Shown piece by piece: positions 38,701 to 48,919 of a stretch of 63,701 nt of DNA. The notes beneath the pieces were generated by a model, which saw only the letters and a program-made list of their open reading frames with translations, ran no database searches and had not been told where the DNA came from. The translations under genes and the position numbers were made by a program. The stretch lies in contig JAQWQC010000003.1 of NCBI GenBank assembly GCA_029245025.1, forward strand, positions 1 to 63,701. The letters are read 5' to 3'. The number at the start of each line of letters is the position of its first letter. Position 1 is the stretch's first letter. This DNA comes from Rhodospirillaceae bacterium. GTDB taxonomy: Bacteria; Pseudomonadota; Alphaproteobacteria; Rhodospirillales; Rhodospirillaceae.

Positions 38701-38802
38701 TTTCAATTTTCAGTAAGTCGTGAACATCGCCTTATGGGTATTAGCGCCCAGCCATTTTACGGCCAGATTGTATCCCCGATGTGTTGATGGTTCACACGCC
38801 CC

Positions 38803-40758
38803 TTATGAGCCGGGCATTGCCGCCTCGCTGGCGAGTGTATCGGCTGCCACTGTAAGGGCAAGGATTTCTTGGGTTTTGCCGCCCAAACGTCGAAGTGCGA
38901 CGGACTGGACCTCAGCCTCTTTTAGGCCAACGACTGCGATGGCCGGCACCTTGGCGCGAGAATGTTCACGGACTTTGTAGTTAATTTTCTCGTTTCTGAA
39001 GTCAGTTTCCACGCGGAGGCCTTTGGCTTCCAGGGCCTGAGCAACTTCCGTCCCGTACGCATCGGCGTCCGACGTGATCGTTGCGACAACAACTTGAACC
39101 GGGGCTAACCATAAGGGCAGCTTGCCGGCATAGTTCTCGATCAAAATCCCGATGAATCGCTCGAGGCTACCCAGAATCGCGCGATGGAGCATGACGGGGC
39201 GGTGTTTGTTGCCATCTGGACCCACATAAGAAGCATCGAGTCGCTCTGGCAGAACGAAGTCGAGCTGAATAGTGCCGCATTGCCAGGTCCGCCCAATGGC
39301 GTCCTTGAGGTGGAATTCAAGCTTCGGACCATAGAACGCACCTTCGCCAGGAGTGATCTCATAGTCGAGATTGGCTGCCTGAACAGCCGCCTCCAGGGCA
39401 GCTTCCGCACGATCCCACGTTGCATCTTCACCAGCGCGAACTTCTGGTCGCGTCGCCAACTTCACCTCTAACTCATCAAAACCAAGGTCCTGATAGACCG
39501 ATTCTAGCAAAGCACAAAATGCGGTCGTTTCCTCTGTCACCTGGCTTTCTTGACAGAAAATGTGGGCGTCATCTTGGGTCATTTGACGCACGCGCATCAG
39601 CCCATGTAACGCCCCATGAGGTTCGTTGCGATGACAGCAACCAAATTCAGCCATACGAAGAGGCAGGTCACGATAACTACGAATATCGTTCTTATAAATT
39701 TGAACATGAGCCGGACAGTTCATCGGCTTGATCGCCATAAGCTTGGGATTGTTCGATAGAACGGGCGCTTCATCGTCAGTGCTGGGGATTTCGTCGGGAA
39801 CCACAAACATATTTTCACGGAACTTTGACCAATGACCAGACTGCTCCCAGAACGTGGAATCCAACAGTTGAGGCGTCTTCACTTCAACGTACCCCGCTCC
39901 AACGAGACGTTTTCGAATGTAGCTCTCAAGAGCGAGCCAGATCGTGTAACCCTTCGGGTGCCAAAAGACAGACCCCTGAGCCTCTTCTTGCATATGGAAG
40001 AGGTCCATTTCCCTACCGAGCTTGCGATGGTCGCGCTTCTCTGCCTCTTCAATCATCAAGAGGTGAGCTTTGAGCTGCTTTTCACTGGCCCAACAGGTCC
40101 CGTAGATGCGTTGTAGCATCTCGTTCCGATGGTCACCGCGCCAATAGGCACCAGCAAGTTTCATGAGCTTAAATGCCTTGCCGAGCTTGCCTGTCGACGG
40201 CAGGTGAGGGCCTCGACACAGGTCCAGCCAATTCCCTTGCTTATAAATCCGGATTTCTTCGCCTTGAGGAAGACCCTCAATGATCTCCGCCTTATACTCC
40301 TCCCCCGCATCATTGAAGTACTGGATGGCCTCATCTCGGCCCCATACTTCCCTGACAATTTCTTCATCGCGATCGACGATCTCGGCCATTCGGCGCTCGA
40401 TTTTCTCGAAATCATCAAGCGAGAAAGGCTTGTCCCGCGCGAAGTCGTAGAAAAAACCGTTCTCAATAACCGGGCCGATCGTGACCTGAGTATTGGGAAA
40501 GAGCTCTTGAACAGCCTCAGCCATGACGTGAGCGGCATCGTGGCGGAGAAGCTCGATTCCGTCGTCATCCTGGGCGGTCACAATCGAAACATTGGCATCT
40601 TCAGAAATCTCTGTTGCCAGATCAGTTATTTCACCATTAAGGCGAATAGCCAGCGCCGCTTTGGCGAGGCCAGGACCGATATCTGCGGCCAGTGCAGCAC
40701 CAGTCACGGAGCCTGGAAAGCTCCGGACGTTGCCGTCTGGCAGAGTTATGGCAACCAT
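38803..40758 (-). CDS. thrS: Threonyl-tRNA synthetase
   Basis: This 651-aa class II synthetase charges tRNA-Thr. Domains are N-terminal TGS ([16 protein letters not shown]), then the editing domain with [16 protein letters not shown] near residue 75 and the zinc-type HxxxH motif. The catalytic core has [14 protein letters not shown] near 315 (zinc Cys), [24 protein letters not shown] near 350 (motif 2) and [21 protein letters not shown] near 515 (motif 3). The C-terminal anticodon domain includes [16 protein letters not shown]. It is 116 bases upstream of infC, as in E. coli. Confidence 0.97.
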   Translation of the reverse strand: MVAITLPDGNVRSFPGSVTGAALAADIGPGLAKAALAIRLNGEITDLATEISEDANVSIVTAQDDDGIELLRHDAAHVMAEAVQELFPNTQVTIGPVIENGFFYDFARDKPFSLDDFEKIERRMAEIVDRDEEIVREVWGRDEAIQYFNDAGEEYKAEIIEGLPQGEEIRIYKQGNWLDLCRGPHLPSTGKLGKAFKLMKLAGAYWRGDHRNEMLQRIYGTCWASEKQLKAHLLMIEEAEKRDHRKLGREMDLFHMQEEAQGSVFWHPKGYTIWLALESYIRKRLVGAGYVEVKTPQLLDSTFWEQSGHWSKFRENMFVVPDEIPSTDDEAPVLSNNPKLMAIKPMNCPAHVQIYKNDIRSYRDLPLRMAEFGCCHRNEPHGALHGLMRVRQMTQDDAHIFCQESQVTEETTAFCALLESVYQDLGFDELEVKLATRPEVRAGEDATWDRAEAALEAAVQAANLDYEITPGEGAFYGPKLEFHLKDAIGRTWQCGTIQLDFVLPERLDASYVGPDGNKHRPVMLHRAILGSLERFIGILIENYAGKLPLWLAPVQVVVATITSDADAYGTEVAQALEAKGLRVETDFRNEKINYKVREHSRAKVPAIAVVGLKEAEVQSVALRRLGGKTQEILALTVAADTLASEAAMPGS

Positions 40759-40821
40759 TGAAATCCCTTACTTAAACTAAAGTTTCAAAGCGGGCGCAAT
40801 CTAAGACGATAGGCTGTCAAG

Positions 40822-41260
40822 TCAAGCTGTGGCGCCCGCATCAAGTTGCTGCATTACCTCAGTTTCGATGATCGCCGCCAAGTCGTGGCGCCTTTGAATA
40901 GTGACATCTGGGCCAGAATGACCAGCCAATGCCTCGTCGAAGCCCAGATCTTACAACACAATGCTTTAGCACCCGGATGCCCTGGTCAATTTCATAAGGC
41001 CGTTATCGATCCCGACGGCAGCGCCAGCTGCCCACGCGAGAAAGACAACCTCAACGTGGGGGGCTTTGCAACAAAGATCAACGGCGTCGAGGACAGAGTC
41101 TGGCACCGCTTACTTAGATAGATCACTATCCGTGAGTAACGTAATGCGGACCTCGGTGTGATACATACGTATGGCCGCGAATACGCTCAAAGCCTGAACA
41201 AACCTGCTGATCGCCTGAGAGAATGACCAAAAAAGTCTCAAGGTTGTTAGTCTCAAGAAT
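40822..41260 (-). pseudogene. Remnant of GT9 heptosyltransferase-type glycosyltransferase
   Basis: In the 511-base gap upstream of thrS, one minus-strand frame reads a GT9-like N-terminus (RFVQALSVFAAIR, then ITLLT), reaches TAA at 41110-41112, then continues in the same frame with GT9 C-terminal sequence. The segment AVGIDNGLMKLTRASGC matches the family's GNDTGPMHLAAAxG nucleotide-sugar site, followed by PDVTIQRRHDLAAI and a final TGA at 40822-40824. Two further stops lie just after the ASGC block. The first dozen codons (FLVILSG) are in another frame. About half of the usual 300 residues are missing between the two parts. This is a decayed gene, downstream of an intact GT4 gene on the same strand. 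Confidence 0.65.
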
Positions 41261-41269
41261 GGGGGGCAG

Positions 41270-42472
41270 TTACGATACGTCCTTACCGTGATTGGCCATA
41301 ACCTCGTCATACGCCGCAAGCGTGGCTGACGTCATCATATTACGGTCAAAATTTTCCACGATGTGAGTTCGGGCTTGCTGAGCCAAATCGTCACGATCCT
41401 CTGGGGATATACCAAGCGCTTGCACAAGAGCCCCAGCCAACGATGGTGCGTCTCCCGGAGTAAATAGATAGCCAGTAACACCGGGAAGCAATATCTCTGG
41501 GGTCGCCCCATGAGATGGTGCTACAACTGGCCTCCCCATGGCTTGCCCCTCAGCAACAATTCGGCCAAACGCTTCTGGTCGCGTGGACGCAGAGACAATC
41601 ACGTCGGTCATCATGTAGGCGGCCACAATATCTCTGCAATCTTCAATGATTTGGACGTGGCCATTCAGGCCCGCAGCCAAGAGCTTGCTCTCTATACGCT
41701 GCCGATATGTAGATCCAGGCGACGCGGGACCTACCATTAAGCACCGAAGCTCGCTTTTTAGCCGACCAGTTTTCTTTAAGTTGGACAACGCTTCGATGAG
41801 CAACTCGTGACCCTTCCAGCTTGTTAAGCGCCCTGGAAGCATGATCACAGGTCCGTCGTCTGGGAGGCGCCATTCCGTGGCTAGTTTAATCATTCGGGCA
41901 GAGGTAACCGTATCTGGATCAAAGACTGACAAATCGACCCCTCGTGGAATTAATCTGAGGCGAGATGAGTCGACGTCATATTCTTTGACAATGTGGTCCG
42001 CGATAAACTGAGAAATAGCGATAACGGACTCACCTCGCACCATCACCCGATTATAAAGCTTCTTTAATCCGAACAAACCCAACCCATACACGCCGTGGAA
42101 CGTTGTGACAAAAGGTGTTTTGGTTTGCTTGGCAGCAGCATAGGCGCTCCACGCCGGTGCGCGAGATCTTGCATGGATCAACGACACAGATTTTTGAGTG
42201 ATTAGATCAGACAGCGCTACTGTGTTCTGGCGAATCACCAACGGCGATTTCGATGCCAGCGGTAAAGTGATATGCTCGGCGCCGACCCGGGTCAGTTCCC
42301 GAACATGCGGACCACCCTCGGAAGCGACAAGCGCCCGCCATCCCGCCTCCACTAACGCTTCAGCCACTTCGATCGTACCACGTTCTACCCCGCCGGTGCC
42401 CATAGCCGGAAGAACTTGCAAGCAGACTTTAGCGGTGTGTCGGGATATAGGTTCAGTGATAGTGTTCTGCAC
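41270..42472 (-). CDS. Glycosyltransferase family 4 (GT-B)
   Basis: This 400-aa cytosolic or membrane-associated enzyme adds a sugar to a glycan, probably lipopolysaccharide. The N-terminal acceptor domain starts VLQVLPAMGTGGVERGTIEVAEAL near residue 18. The donor domain has MLPGRLTSWKGHELLIEAL near 212 and the retaining EX7E motif in STRPEAFGRIVAEGQAMGRPVV near 300. The start is GTG 42470-42472, with no good Shine-Dalgarno, so the true start may differ. The decayed GT9 gene just downstream implies a former LPS-core cluster. The acceptor is unknown. Confidence 0.88.
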   Translation of the reverse strand: MQNTITEPISRHTAKVCLQVLPAMGTGGVERGTIEVAEALVEAGWRALVASEGGPHVRELTRVGAEHITLPLASKSPLVIRQNTVALSDLITQKSVSLIHARSRAPAWSAYAAAKQTKTPFVTTFHGVYGLGLFGLKKLYNRVMVRGESVIAISQFIADHIVKEYDVDSSRLRLIPRGVDLSVFDPDTVTSARMIKLATEWRLPDDGPVIMLPGRLTSWKGHELLIEALSNLKKTGRLKSELRCLMVGPASPGSTYRQRIESKLLAAGLNGHVQIIEDCRDIVAAYMMTDVIVSASTRPEAFGRIVAEGQAMGRPVVAPSHGATPEILLPGVTGYLFTPGDAPSLAGALVQALGISPEDRDDLAQQARTHIVENFDRNMMTSATLAAYDEVMANHGKDVS

Positions 42473-42541
42473 CTTAGGGCTAACCGGTTTGTGGCGCTGT
42501 CGACGCGTTGGAGACCCTCAAAGAAAGAACGCTCGCTTCCA

Positions 42542-43318
42542 ATGATTGGATCAAATAACTCTCAGAAGAACATCTTAACACGCTCTGATGGAGCGACAAT
42601 TGCCTATGACCGGATCAAGGGTGACGGGCCTGGTGTGGTTTTCCTGCATGGATTGAAATCTGATAGAGGAGGAACAAAAGCTGCTCACCTCTTCCAGTAT
42701 TGCGCCAAAGTAGGCAGGCCTTTTGTCACCTTTGATATGTTTGGCCATGGGGAATCGGCGGGAAATTTCATCGACGGTTCGATATCAAGATGGACAGATG
42801 ATACTTTGGACGTCATCGACACCCTTACTGAGGGTCCACAAGTTTTGATCGGCTCCAGCATGGGTGGCTGGGTGATGTTGCAAGCGGCGCTCGCAAGAGC
42901 CGAGTGTATAAAAGGCCTGATTGGGATCGCGGCTGCACCAGACTTTACTGAAACTTTGATATGGGAAGCGCTGTCGCCAGCACAAAGGGATGCATTCCAG
43001 GCTGAGGGTCGACTCAGAATGCCAAGTGACTATCAAGAGGATCCGTATGATATCGGACTCACCTTGATCGAGAACGGACGGTCAAATTTGCTTTTGAACG
43101 CTCCAATTCCTTTTGCAGGGCCCGTGCGGCTGCTGCATGGCCTGGTCGACGAAGACGTCCCATGGCAGGTGAGCGTGAAAACGGCAGAATGTTTAACCAG
43201 CGAAGATGTAAACGTCACCTTGGTTAAAGAGGGTAAACACAACTTATCTCGACCTAACGACCTCGACCTCCTTACCAAAACACTCGATGCGGTCATTACG
43301 AAGATCTCTAACCCATGA
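42542..43318 (+). CDS. Alpha/beta hydrolase
   Basis: The protein has 258 aa from ATG 42542; the longer frame from 42416 runs antisense into the GT4 gene. It is cytosolic. The oxyanion region VVFLHGLKSDRGG lies near residue 35, nucleophile elbow GSSMGGW near 103, acid LLHGLVDEDVPW near 200 and His in EGKHNLSRP near 237. This is close to the palmitoyl-thioesterase / BEM46-like branch (ABHD10-type), which cleaves thioesters or esters. It overlaps the following 76-aa gene by ATGA at 43315-43318, so they are co-translated. Substrate unknown. Confidence 0.87.
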   Translation: MIGSNNSQKNILTRSDGATIAYDRIKGDGPGVVFLHGLKSDRGGTKAAHLFQYCAKVGRPFVTFDMFGHGESAGNFIDGSISRWTDDTLDVIDTLTEGPQVLIGSSMGGWVMLQAALARAECIKGLIGIAAAPDFTETLIWEALSPAQRDAFQAEGRLRMPSDYQEDPYDIGLTLIENGRSNLLLNAPIPFAGPVRLLHGLVDEDVPWQVSVKTAECLTSEDVNVTLVKEGKHNLSRPNDLDLLTKTLDAVITKISNP

Positions 43319-43545
43319 AATCTCCATATCCAAATGTTAAGACGGCGTTAGACATACTTAACGACGCCCTAAACCTTGACCCCAAGACTCTAACTCAACT
43401 CGTCAATGCGCGCATGCCATACAATGAGAAACAGACCAAACACAAAACAGTCCAAACGGGTGTTTACAGCAGCGAATACAAAGCTGGATTGCTGGGTCTG
43501 ATCGACGGCGTTTTAGGCTACAAATATGGTAGCATCGATGTATAA
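43315..43545 (+). CDS. Small conserved-looking hypothetical protein
   Basis: This 76-aa soluble protein starts in an ATGA overlap with the hydrolase gene, which strongly supports translation. It begins with a helix (NVKTALDILNDALNLDPKTLTQLV), continues with a polar NARMPYNEKQTKHKTVQTG segment and ends with YKAGLLGLIDGVLGYKYGSI. It has no signal peptide, cysteines or motif I know. Its end overlaps the start of the TPR gene by 20 bases. Function unknown. Confidence 0.65.
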   Translation: MKSPYPNVKTALDILNDALNLDPKTLTQLVNARMPYNEKQTKHKTVQTGVYSSEYKAGLLGLIDGVLGYKYGSIDV

Positions 43546-44407
43546 GGTGAAATCGATTCTGAAACCGGGCGCCTCCGCCGCGTGCGTCGGTTTATTCACA
43601 CCAAGGCGGGACTGGACGTCCAGTCATAAGGCAACGTTTATTCTCGCTTGCTTAGCCTGGTATGGCGACGCCCTTGCTCAGGAAAATTTACCAGAGCAAC
43701 AGCTAGACACTTCCATTGTCGCGGACAATCTCGAAGACACTTATGCTCGCTGTCTGACAGCCGCTCGACAAGACCCGGAAATAGGCATGGAGATGGCCCT
43801 ACGGTGGGATCGTTTAACCGGGGGCGAACCGGCGAAACACTGCCAAGCCGTCGCAATCTTAGAGCTTGGTGATGTTGAAGAAGCGGCACAGCGCCTCGAA
43901 GAATTAGCTGATCACCCAACCGCTTTGGCTCCGGTCCGGGCTGGCCTCTATGCCCAGGCCGCGCAGGCATGGATGGACAGGGCAGATTATGCTCGCGCTC
44001 TAGTGAACTTAAATAAGTCCGCTGAATTGAGACCTAACGATGCTGGATTGTTTTTCGATCGCGCCCTTATTCATGCTGCTCTTAAAGATCTTTGGGCTGC
44101 AGTGGATGACTTGAACAGAGTTCTCGATCTGGAGCCCTTGGCCATCGAGGCCTTGATACTGCGTGGCAGTGCCTACCGAAAACTTGAGATTGCCGATCTT
44201 GCGTTAGATGACATTGAACGCGCCCTAAAAACGGACCCCAACAATATCGATGCTCTTTTAGAAAAGGGCTTGCTCGCAAGGGACCGTGCAGAAAAAACAG
44301 AAGCGCGCCTAGCTTGGATTAGAATTTTAGAGATCGCGCCAGACTCTTCAACAGCTGATATTGTTCGACGTCACATGGAAGAGATGGATGTAAGTTCAGA
44401 TTCCTAG
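43526..44407 (+). CDS. Exported TPR protein
   Basis: This 293-aa protein has a hydrophobic stretch near residues 37-51 (TFILACLAWYGDALAQ) that looks like a late signal peptide ending in ALAQ, so the true start may be downstream of the annotated ATG. ATG at 43538 is the next option. The mature part has three or four TPR units, for example RADYARALVNLNKSAELRPNDAGL near 152 and KLEIADLALDDIERALKTDPNNIDAL near 222. It is probably a periplasmic scaffold. It overlaps the upstream 76-aa gene by 20 bases, and its stop overlaps the stop of convergent GST (CTAG at 44404-44407). Confidence 0.82.
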   Translation: MVASMYKVKSILKPGASAACVGLFTPRRDWTSSHKATFILACLAWYGDALAQENLPEQQLDTSIVADNLEDTYARCLTAARQDPEIGMEMALRWDRLTGGEPAKHCQAVAILELGDVEEAAQRLEELADHPTALAPVRAGLYAQAAQAWMDRADYARALVNLNKSAELRPNDAGLFFDRALIHAALKDLWAAVDDLNRVLDLEPLAIEALILRGSAYRKLEIADLALDDIERALKTDPNNIDALLEKGLLARDRAEKTEARLAWIRILEIAPDSSTADIVRRHMEEMDVSSDS

Positions 44408-45072
44408 AAATCCAGATCGGCATAAACTGCCGCTGGTGCAGCACCCGGAAACACCTCTGACAGCAATGGCCTAAAACTTGGTCTAGACTTTAAGCGAACG
44501 TACCATTCTTTAGCTAACGGGTGATCTGACCAAGGGACGTCGCCTGTATAGTCAACCAATGACAAGTGCGCCCCCGCCGCAAGATCAGCAAGTGACAAAG
44601 CTTCACCAGCAAGCCAACTGCGCCGGTCTGTCAGCCACGCAACGTACTCGAGATGAGCGTGAATGTTTTCACGCCCCGCCCGCATCGCTCGAGAATCCGG
44701 CGCCTCACCAAGGGCAACCCTTTTGAACAACTTCTCACCTGCCAGAAACTGCGTAACCTCGGAGTCAAACTTATTGTCGAACCAATCAATAAGACGCCGC
44801 GTCTCAGCCCGCGCTTTAGCATCCCCCCCCAACAAGGAAACTTCGAGGCTTTCATCTTCAAGGTATTCACAAATGACCCGGCCACCGCAGATTATTTCAC
44901 CACTTTCTTCAATCAACACCGGCACATCACCTGCGGGATTGAGGGAAAGCAGTTCTCCCCGGCGCAACCAAAAAGGTTCCTCGATTTGATCCGCGTCCAA
45001 GTGCTTCTCATTCATAGCCAGCCTTACGAGGCGAGACTGTGTCGAGAGAGGGTGATGATAAAGCGTGCGCAT
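44404..45072 (-). CDS. Glutathione S-transferase family protein
   Basis: This 222-aa cytosolic protein has a thioredoxin-like N-domain (LYHHPLSTQSRLVRLAMNEK; LNPAGDVPVLIEESGEIICGGRVICEYLE, with the cis-Pro in DVPVL and the E/S glutathione contacts) followed by an all-helical C-domain (SWLAGEALSLADLAAGAHLSLVDY near 160). This is the GST / FzlA-like layout. FzlA, an alphaproteobacterial GST homologue that bundles FtsZ, has a similar ending, which I consider possible but unproven. The stop overlaps the convergent TPR gene; yejF lies 46 bases downstream of its start on the same strand. Confidence 0.85.
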   Translation of the reverse strand: MRTLYHHPLSTQSRLVRLAMNEKHLDADQIEEPFWLRRGELLSLNPAGDVPVLIEESGEIICGGRVICEYLEDESLEVSLLGGDAKARAETRRLIDWFDNKFDSEVTQFLAGEKLFKRVALGEAPDSRAMRAGRENIHAHLEYVAWLTDRRSWLAGEALSLADLAAGAHLSLVDYTGDVPWSDHPLAKEWYVRLKSRPSFRPLLSEVFPGAAPAAVYADLDF

Positions 45073-45118
45073 AAACTGTTACGAGGCGATTGAAGGTAAA
45101 GCCATCCACATTGCTAGG

Positions 45119-46771
45119 TTAGTCCGCAACCAACTGAGCGTGGGCAACTTTTAGATCCAGCGCTGCGGACAATAGGGCCTGAGTATAGGGTTCCTGAGGG
45201 TTGTCGAATACATCTATTGCAGCGCCGCGCTCCATAATTTTGCCAGCTTTCATTACGAGAATTTCGTCTGCCAGGGCGCGCACTACCCGCAGATCATGAC
45301 TAATAAACAGATAAGTCAGTCCGTACCGATCCTGTAGTTCATGCAGCAAGTCAACCATTTGCGCTTGAACCGACACATCGAGGGCACTCGTCGGCTCATC
45401 TAGAATCAGGAGCTTCGGCTGCAAGACCAGAGCCCGCGCCACCGCAATACGTTGGCGTTGACCTCCCGAAAACTCATGAGGATAACGATCGATGGATTTG
45501 GGGTTGAGCCCTACATCGATTAGTACGTCAGCGACCCGGGCCCGCCTATCGTTCCGGTCGGGCTCCAAATCATGGACAATGAGACCTTCTTCAATAATCT
45601 GCCCGACTGATAACCTGGGACTCAGTGACCCATAGGGATCTTGAAAAACAATCTGCATCTGACGGCGCAACGGACGCACATTATTGCGGGAGAGGTCATC
45701 AATACGTTGGCCATTGAGGCGAATGCTCCCCTTACTCTCAATAAGGCGAAGCAGCGCCAAGCCTAGAGTGGTTTTACCAGATCCGCTTTCTCCGACGACC
45801 CCAAGAGTCTGTCCGGGACGCAGAGAGAACGACACGCCATCGACCGCCTTAACGTGGTCAACGGTATGTCGAATGATACCTTTCTTAATTGGAAACCAAA
45901 CCTTTAGATCATCTGTGCCGACGAGCTCTTCTTCGGGTATGTTTTCATGCGGCTTGCCGACGCGTGGCTGTGCTTCCAAAAGGCGCTGGGTATAGGGATG
46001 TGCGGCATCTTTAAAAATTACATCCACATCACCCTGTTCGACGATTTCCCCCTCTTTCATTACACATACGCGGTCTGCGATTCGGCTAACAATCGATAGG
46101 TCATGGGTTATGAATAGAATAGCCATACCCAGCCTGGCTTGGAGGTCTTCAAGGAGCGATAGAATCTGCGCCTGTATTGTAACGTCTAGAGCTGTGGTCG
46201 GCTCATCGGCAATCAGGATGTCGGGTTCCAAAGCCAAAGCCATTGCGATCATGACTCGTTGCCGCTGACCACCCGATAACTCATGGGGCAATGCACTCAA
46301 GCGCTTTTCCGCATCCCGAAGGCCCACTAAATCCAGAAGCTCAAGCACACGAGTACGCACGGCTTCTTCATCCATTCCGCGATGAACTTCGAGCACCTCG
46401 CCAACTTGTTTCTCTATAGAATGCAGTGGGTTGAGGGATGTCATGGGTTCTTGGAAAACAATTCCGACGGCATCGCCTCGGATTCTTTGCATCTTCTCTT
46501 CCGACGCACCAATAACTGGCGTGCCACACATTGTGATTTCGCCCGATGGAAAATGCGCAGTCGTAGGCAAGAGCTGCAAAGCGGAGAGCGCTGTTACCGA
46601 CTTTCCCGAACCACTTTCACCGACCAGGGCAAGCGTCTCGCCCCGAAAAAGGTCGAACGTCACGCCCCTTACGGCTTCCACTGCTGCGTCTCCATCACCA
46701 AAAGTGACGTGAAGGCCCTTAACGGACAGAACCCGATTTTGTTCCTTACTGCCGTCCACCGATCTCGTCAC
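45119..46771 (-). CDS. yejF: Peptide ABC transporter ATPase, double-domain YejF
   Basis: This 550-aa protein has two ABC domains in one chain. First half: Walker A GESGSGKSVT near residue 53, signature ELSGGQRQRVMIAMAL near 165 and DEPTTALD near 190. Second half: GESGSGKTT near 328, FSGGQRQRIAVARAL near 440 and DEPTSALD near 463. It powers uptake of oligopeptides; YejABEF imports microcin C-type peptides in E. coli. Its ATG overlaps the yejE stop by 4 bases. The order yejA-B-E-F is the usual one. Confidence 0.95.
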   Translation of the reverse strand: MTRSVDGSKEQNRVLSVKGLHVTFGDGDAAVEAVRGVTFDLFRGETLALVGESGSGKSVTALSALQLLPTTAHFPSGEITMCGTPVIGASEEKMQRIRGDAVGIVFQEPMTSLNPLHSIEKQVGEVLEVHRGMDEEAVRTRVLELLDLVGLRDAEKRLSALPHELSGGQRQRVMIAMALALEPDILIADEPTTALDVTIQAQILSLLEDLQARLGMAILFITHDLSIVSRIADRVCVMKEGEIVEQGDVDVIFKDAAHPYTQRLLEAQPRVGKPHENIPEEELVGTDDLKVWFPIKKGIIRHTVDHVKAVDGVSFSLRPGQTLGVVGESGSGKTTLGLALLRLIESKGSIRLNGQRIDDLSRNNVRPLRRQMQIVFQDPYGSLSPRLSVGQIIEEGLIVHDLEPDRNDRRARVADVLIDVGLNPKSIDRYPHEFSGGQRQRIAVARALVLQPKLLILDEPTSALDVSVQAQMVDLLHELQDRYGLTYLFISHDLRVVRALADEILVMKAGKIMERGAAIDVFDNPQEPYTQALLSAALDLKVAHAQLVAD

Positions 46772-47820
46772 GATGCATCTCTGCGCGGGTCAAAAGCATC
46801 CCGCACAGCCTCGCCGATAAACACAAGCAGTGTGAGCATACCCGCCAATGCGAAAAATGCGGTCAACCCCAACCAAGGGGCTTGGAGGTTTTCTTTTCCT
46901 TGCCTCAAAACCTCCCCCAGAGATGCAGAACCTGGTGGCAAACCAAGACCTAGGAAATCCAGTGAGGTTAAGGCGACGACTGACCCAGAAAGCACAAACG
47001 GGAGGAAAGTGATAGTTGCAACCATGGCATTGGGCAGCACATGCTTCACCATGATTTTTGCATCACCCATACCAAGCGCTTTCGCAGCGCGCACATAGTC
47101 AAAGTTACGGGCGCGCAGAAACTCCGCACGCACAACAGCAATGAGTGCCGTCCAACTAAACAACAGAAGAATTATTAGAAGGGTCCAGAAGCCAGGGACC
47201 ACGAAGGACGAAACGATTATCAGAATAAACAATTGGGGCAGGCCATTCCAAATCTCGATCACGCGCTGAAAGAGCAGATCGAGCCAACCACCAAAGTATC
47301 CCTGGACAGCACCCGCCGCGACTCCGATGACAGAGGATACGACAGTTAAGGTTAGGCCGAACAGCAAAGATAGTCGGAACCCATAAAAGACACGCGCCAA
47401 AACATCGCGTCCCTGCCCGTCTGTTCCCAACCAGTTTTCACTAGTGGGCGGCGACGGTGCTGGAACCGAGAGATTGAAATTGATTGTGTCATAGCTGAAA
47501 CGAATTGGCGGCCATATCATCCATCCGCCTTGCTCCAGCAAGTTTACCACGTACGCATCGCGATAGTCCGTAGGCGTCTCAAAATCACCACCGAAAGTAG
47601 TTTCTGGGTAGTCAAACAAAACTGGATAATAGAGATCGTCTTGAAAAGACAAAACGATGGGGCGATCGTTGGCGATGAACTCGGCAAACATAGATACGAC
47701 GAGCAGTGCCAGTAAGATTCGAAACGAACCGTAACCGCGTCCATTCGCCTTAAAGTTTGCTATTCGACGCCGGTTTAGTGGTGAGAGCCACGATTGGCTG
47801 GCTACCTGCATGTCACTCAT
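46768..47820 (-). CDS. yejE: Peptide ABC transporter permease YejE
   Basis: This 350-aa permease has an N-terminal membrane segment near residue 30, a long periplasmic loop ([20 protein letters not shown], characteristic of YejE) and then five membrane segments. The ATPase-docking EAA-like loop is [22 protein letters not shown] near 245. It pairs with YejB. It overlaps yejB and yejF by 4 bases each, so the genes are coupled. Confidence 0.95.
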   Translation of the reverse strand: MSDMQVASQSWLSPLNRRRIANFKANGRGYGSFRILLALLVVSMFAEFIANDRPIVLSFQDDLYYPVLFDYPETTFGGDFETPTDYRDAYVVNLLEQGGWMIWPPIRFSYDTINFNLSVPAPSPPTSENWLGTDGQGRDVLARVFYGFRLSLLFGLTLTVVSSVIGVAAGAVQGYFGGWLDLLFQRVIEIWNGLPQLFILIIVSSFVVPGFWTLLIILLLFSWTALIAVVRAEFLRARNFDYVRAAKALGMGDAKIMVKHVLPNAMVATITFLPFVLSGSVVALTSLDFLGLGLPPGSASLGEVLRQGKENLQAPWLGLTAFFALAGMLTLLVFIGEAVRDAFDPRRDAS

Positions 47821-48899
47821 GCCGATTGCGCTTCAAAATCAATTCGCGGGTCAATCGCATGGTATGTGAGATCACTAATTAGATTTAGCACCAGGCCGAT
47901 TAGGCTAAATACGTAGAGGGTGCCAAAAACGACGGGATAATCGCGGTTGATGATTGCCTCAAATCCAAGCAGGCCGAGACCATCAAGCGAAAAAATCACT
48001 TCAATCAAAACCGACCCAGTAAACAACATGCCAACCAGTGTTGCCGGGAAACCCGCAATAACGATGAGCATGGCGTTGCGAAAAATATGTCCATAAAGCA
48101 CTTGATTAGGGGCGAGACCTTTTGCCCTGGCGGTTAAGACATATTGTTTATTGACCTCTTCGAGAAAAGAATTCTTGGTCAGCATTGTAAGAGAGGCAAA
48201 ACCGCCGACGACCATTGCGGCCACCGGCAAAGCCAAGTGCCAGAGATAATCCAACACCTTTCCAATTGCTGTTAGGTCATCCCAGTTATCGGACGTCAAA
48301 CCACGAAGGGGAAACCAACTCCAATACTGGCCGCCAGCAAACAACACGATAAGAAATATTGCAAAAAGAAAAGACGGCATAGCGTAGCCAATGAACACGG
48401 CATAGGATGTGACCGCATCAAACCGCGAACCGTCACGCACAGCTTTAGCTATGCCGAGAGGAATTGAGACCAGGTAAATGATTAATGTCGACCACAGCCC
48501 GAGAGAAATAGACACGGGAAGTTTGTCGATGATCAACGCACTCACGCGCTCTGAACGGAAGTAGCTTTCCCCTAAGTCAAAGGTCGCGTAATTCTTAAGT
48601 ATCAAAACGAAACGCTCGAGCGGCGGCTTATCAAACCCGAACTGACGTTCGATTTCCTTTATGAACTCAGGGTCAAGTCCTTGAGCACCTCTGTAAGTGC
48701 CAACGGGACCACCTGCACCCAACTCACCGCTGCCGCCTGAAAAACGCGACGTCGCATTGGTACCGAGCCCTTGAACCTGCGCGAGCACCTGTTCAACAGG
48801 GCCACCAGGAGCGAATTGAACGATGAGGAAATTGAGTGCAATAATCCCAAAAAGCGTTAGCGGTATCAAAGCTATGCGACGGACAGTGTAAGCGATCAT
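47817..48899 (-). CDS. yejB: Peptide ABC transporter permease YejB
   Basis: This 360-aa permease has the DppB-like N-terminus [28 protein letters not shown], and the GGPVEQ motif near residue 32. A YejB-typical insert rich in Gly ([22 protein letters not shown]) precedes the membrane core. The EAA loop is [22 protein letters not shown] near 260. It forms the channel with YejE. It starts 20 bases after yejA. Confidence 0.95.
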   Translation of the reverse strand: MIAYTVRRIALIPLTLFGIIALNFLIVQFAPGGPVEQVLAQVQGLGTNATSRFSGGSGELGAGGPVGTYRGAQGLDPEFIKEIERQFGFDKPPLERFVLILKNYATFDLGESYFRSERVSALIIDKLPVSISLGLWSTLIIYLVSIPLGIAKAVRDGSRFDAVTSYAVFIGYAMPSFLFAIFLIVLFAGGQYWSWFPLRGLTSDNWDDLTAIGKVLDYLWHLALPVAAMVVGGFASLTMLTKNSFLEEVNKQYVLTARAKGLAPNQVLYGHIFRNAMLIVIAGFPATLVGMLFTGSVLIEVIFSLDGLGLLGFEAIINRDYPVVFGTLYVFSLIGLVLNLISDLTYHAIDPRIDFEAQSA

Positions 48900-48919
48900 A
48901 TTGGGGGAAGCCCTAAAGC

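Noticed and set aside
40846-41121. Plus-strand 91-aa open frame upstream of thrS
   Set aside because: It is antisense to the readable GT9 remnant, lacks a family match and has no ribosome binding site.
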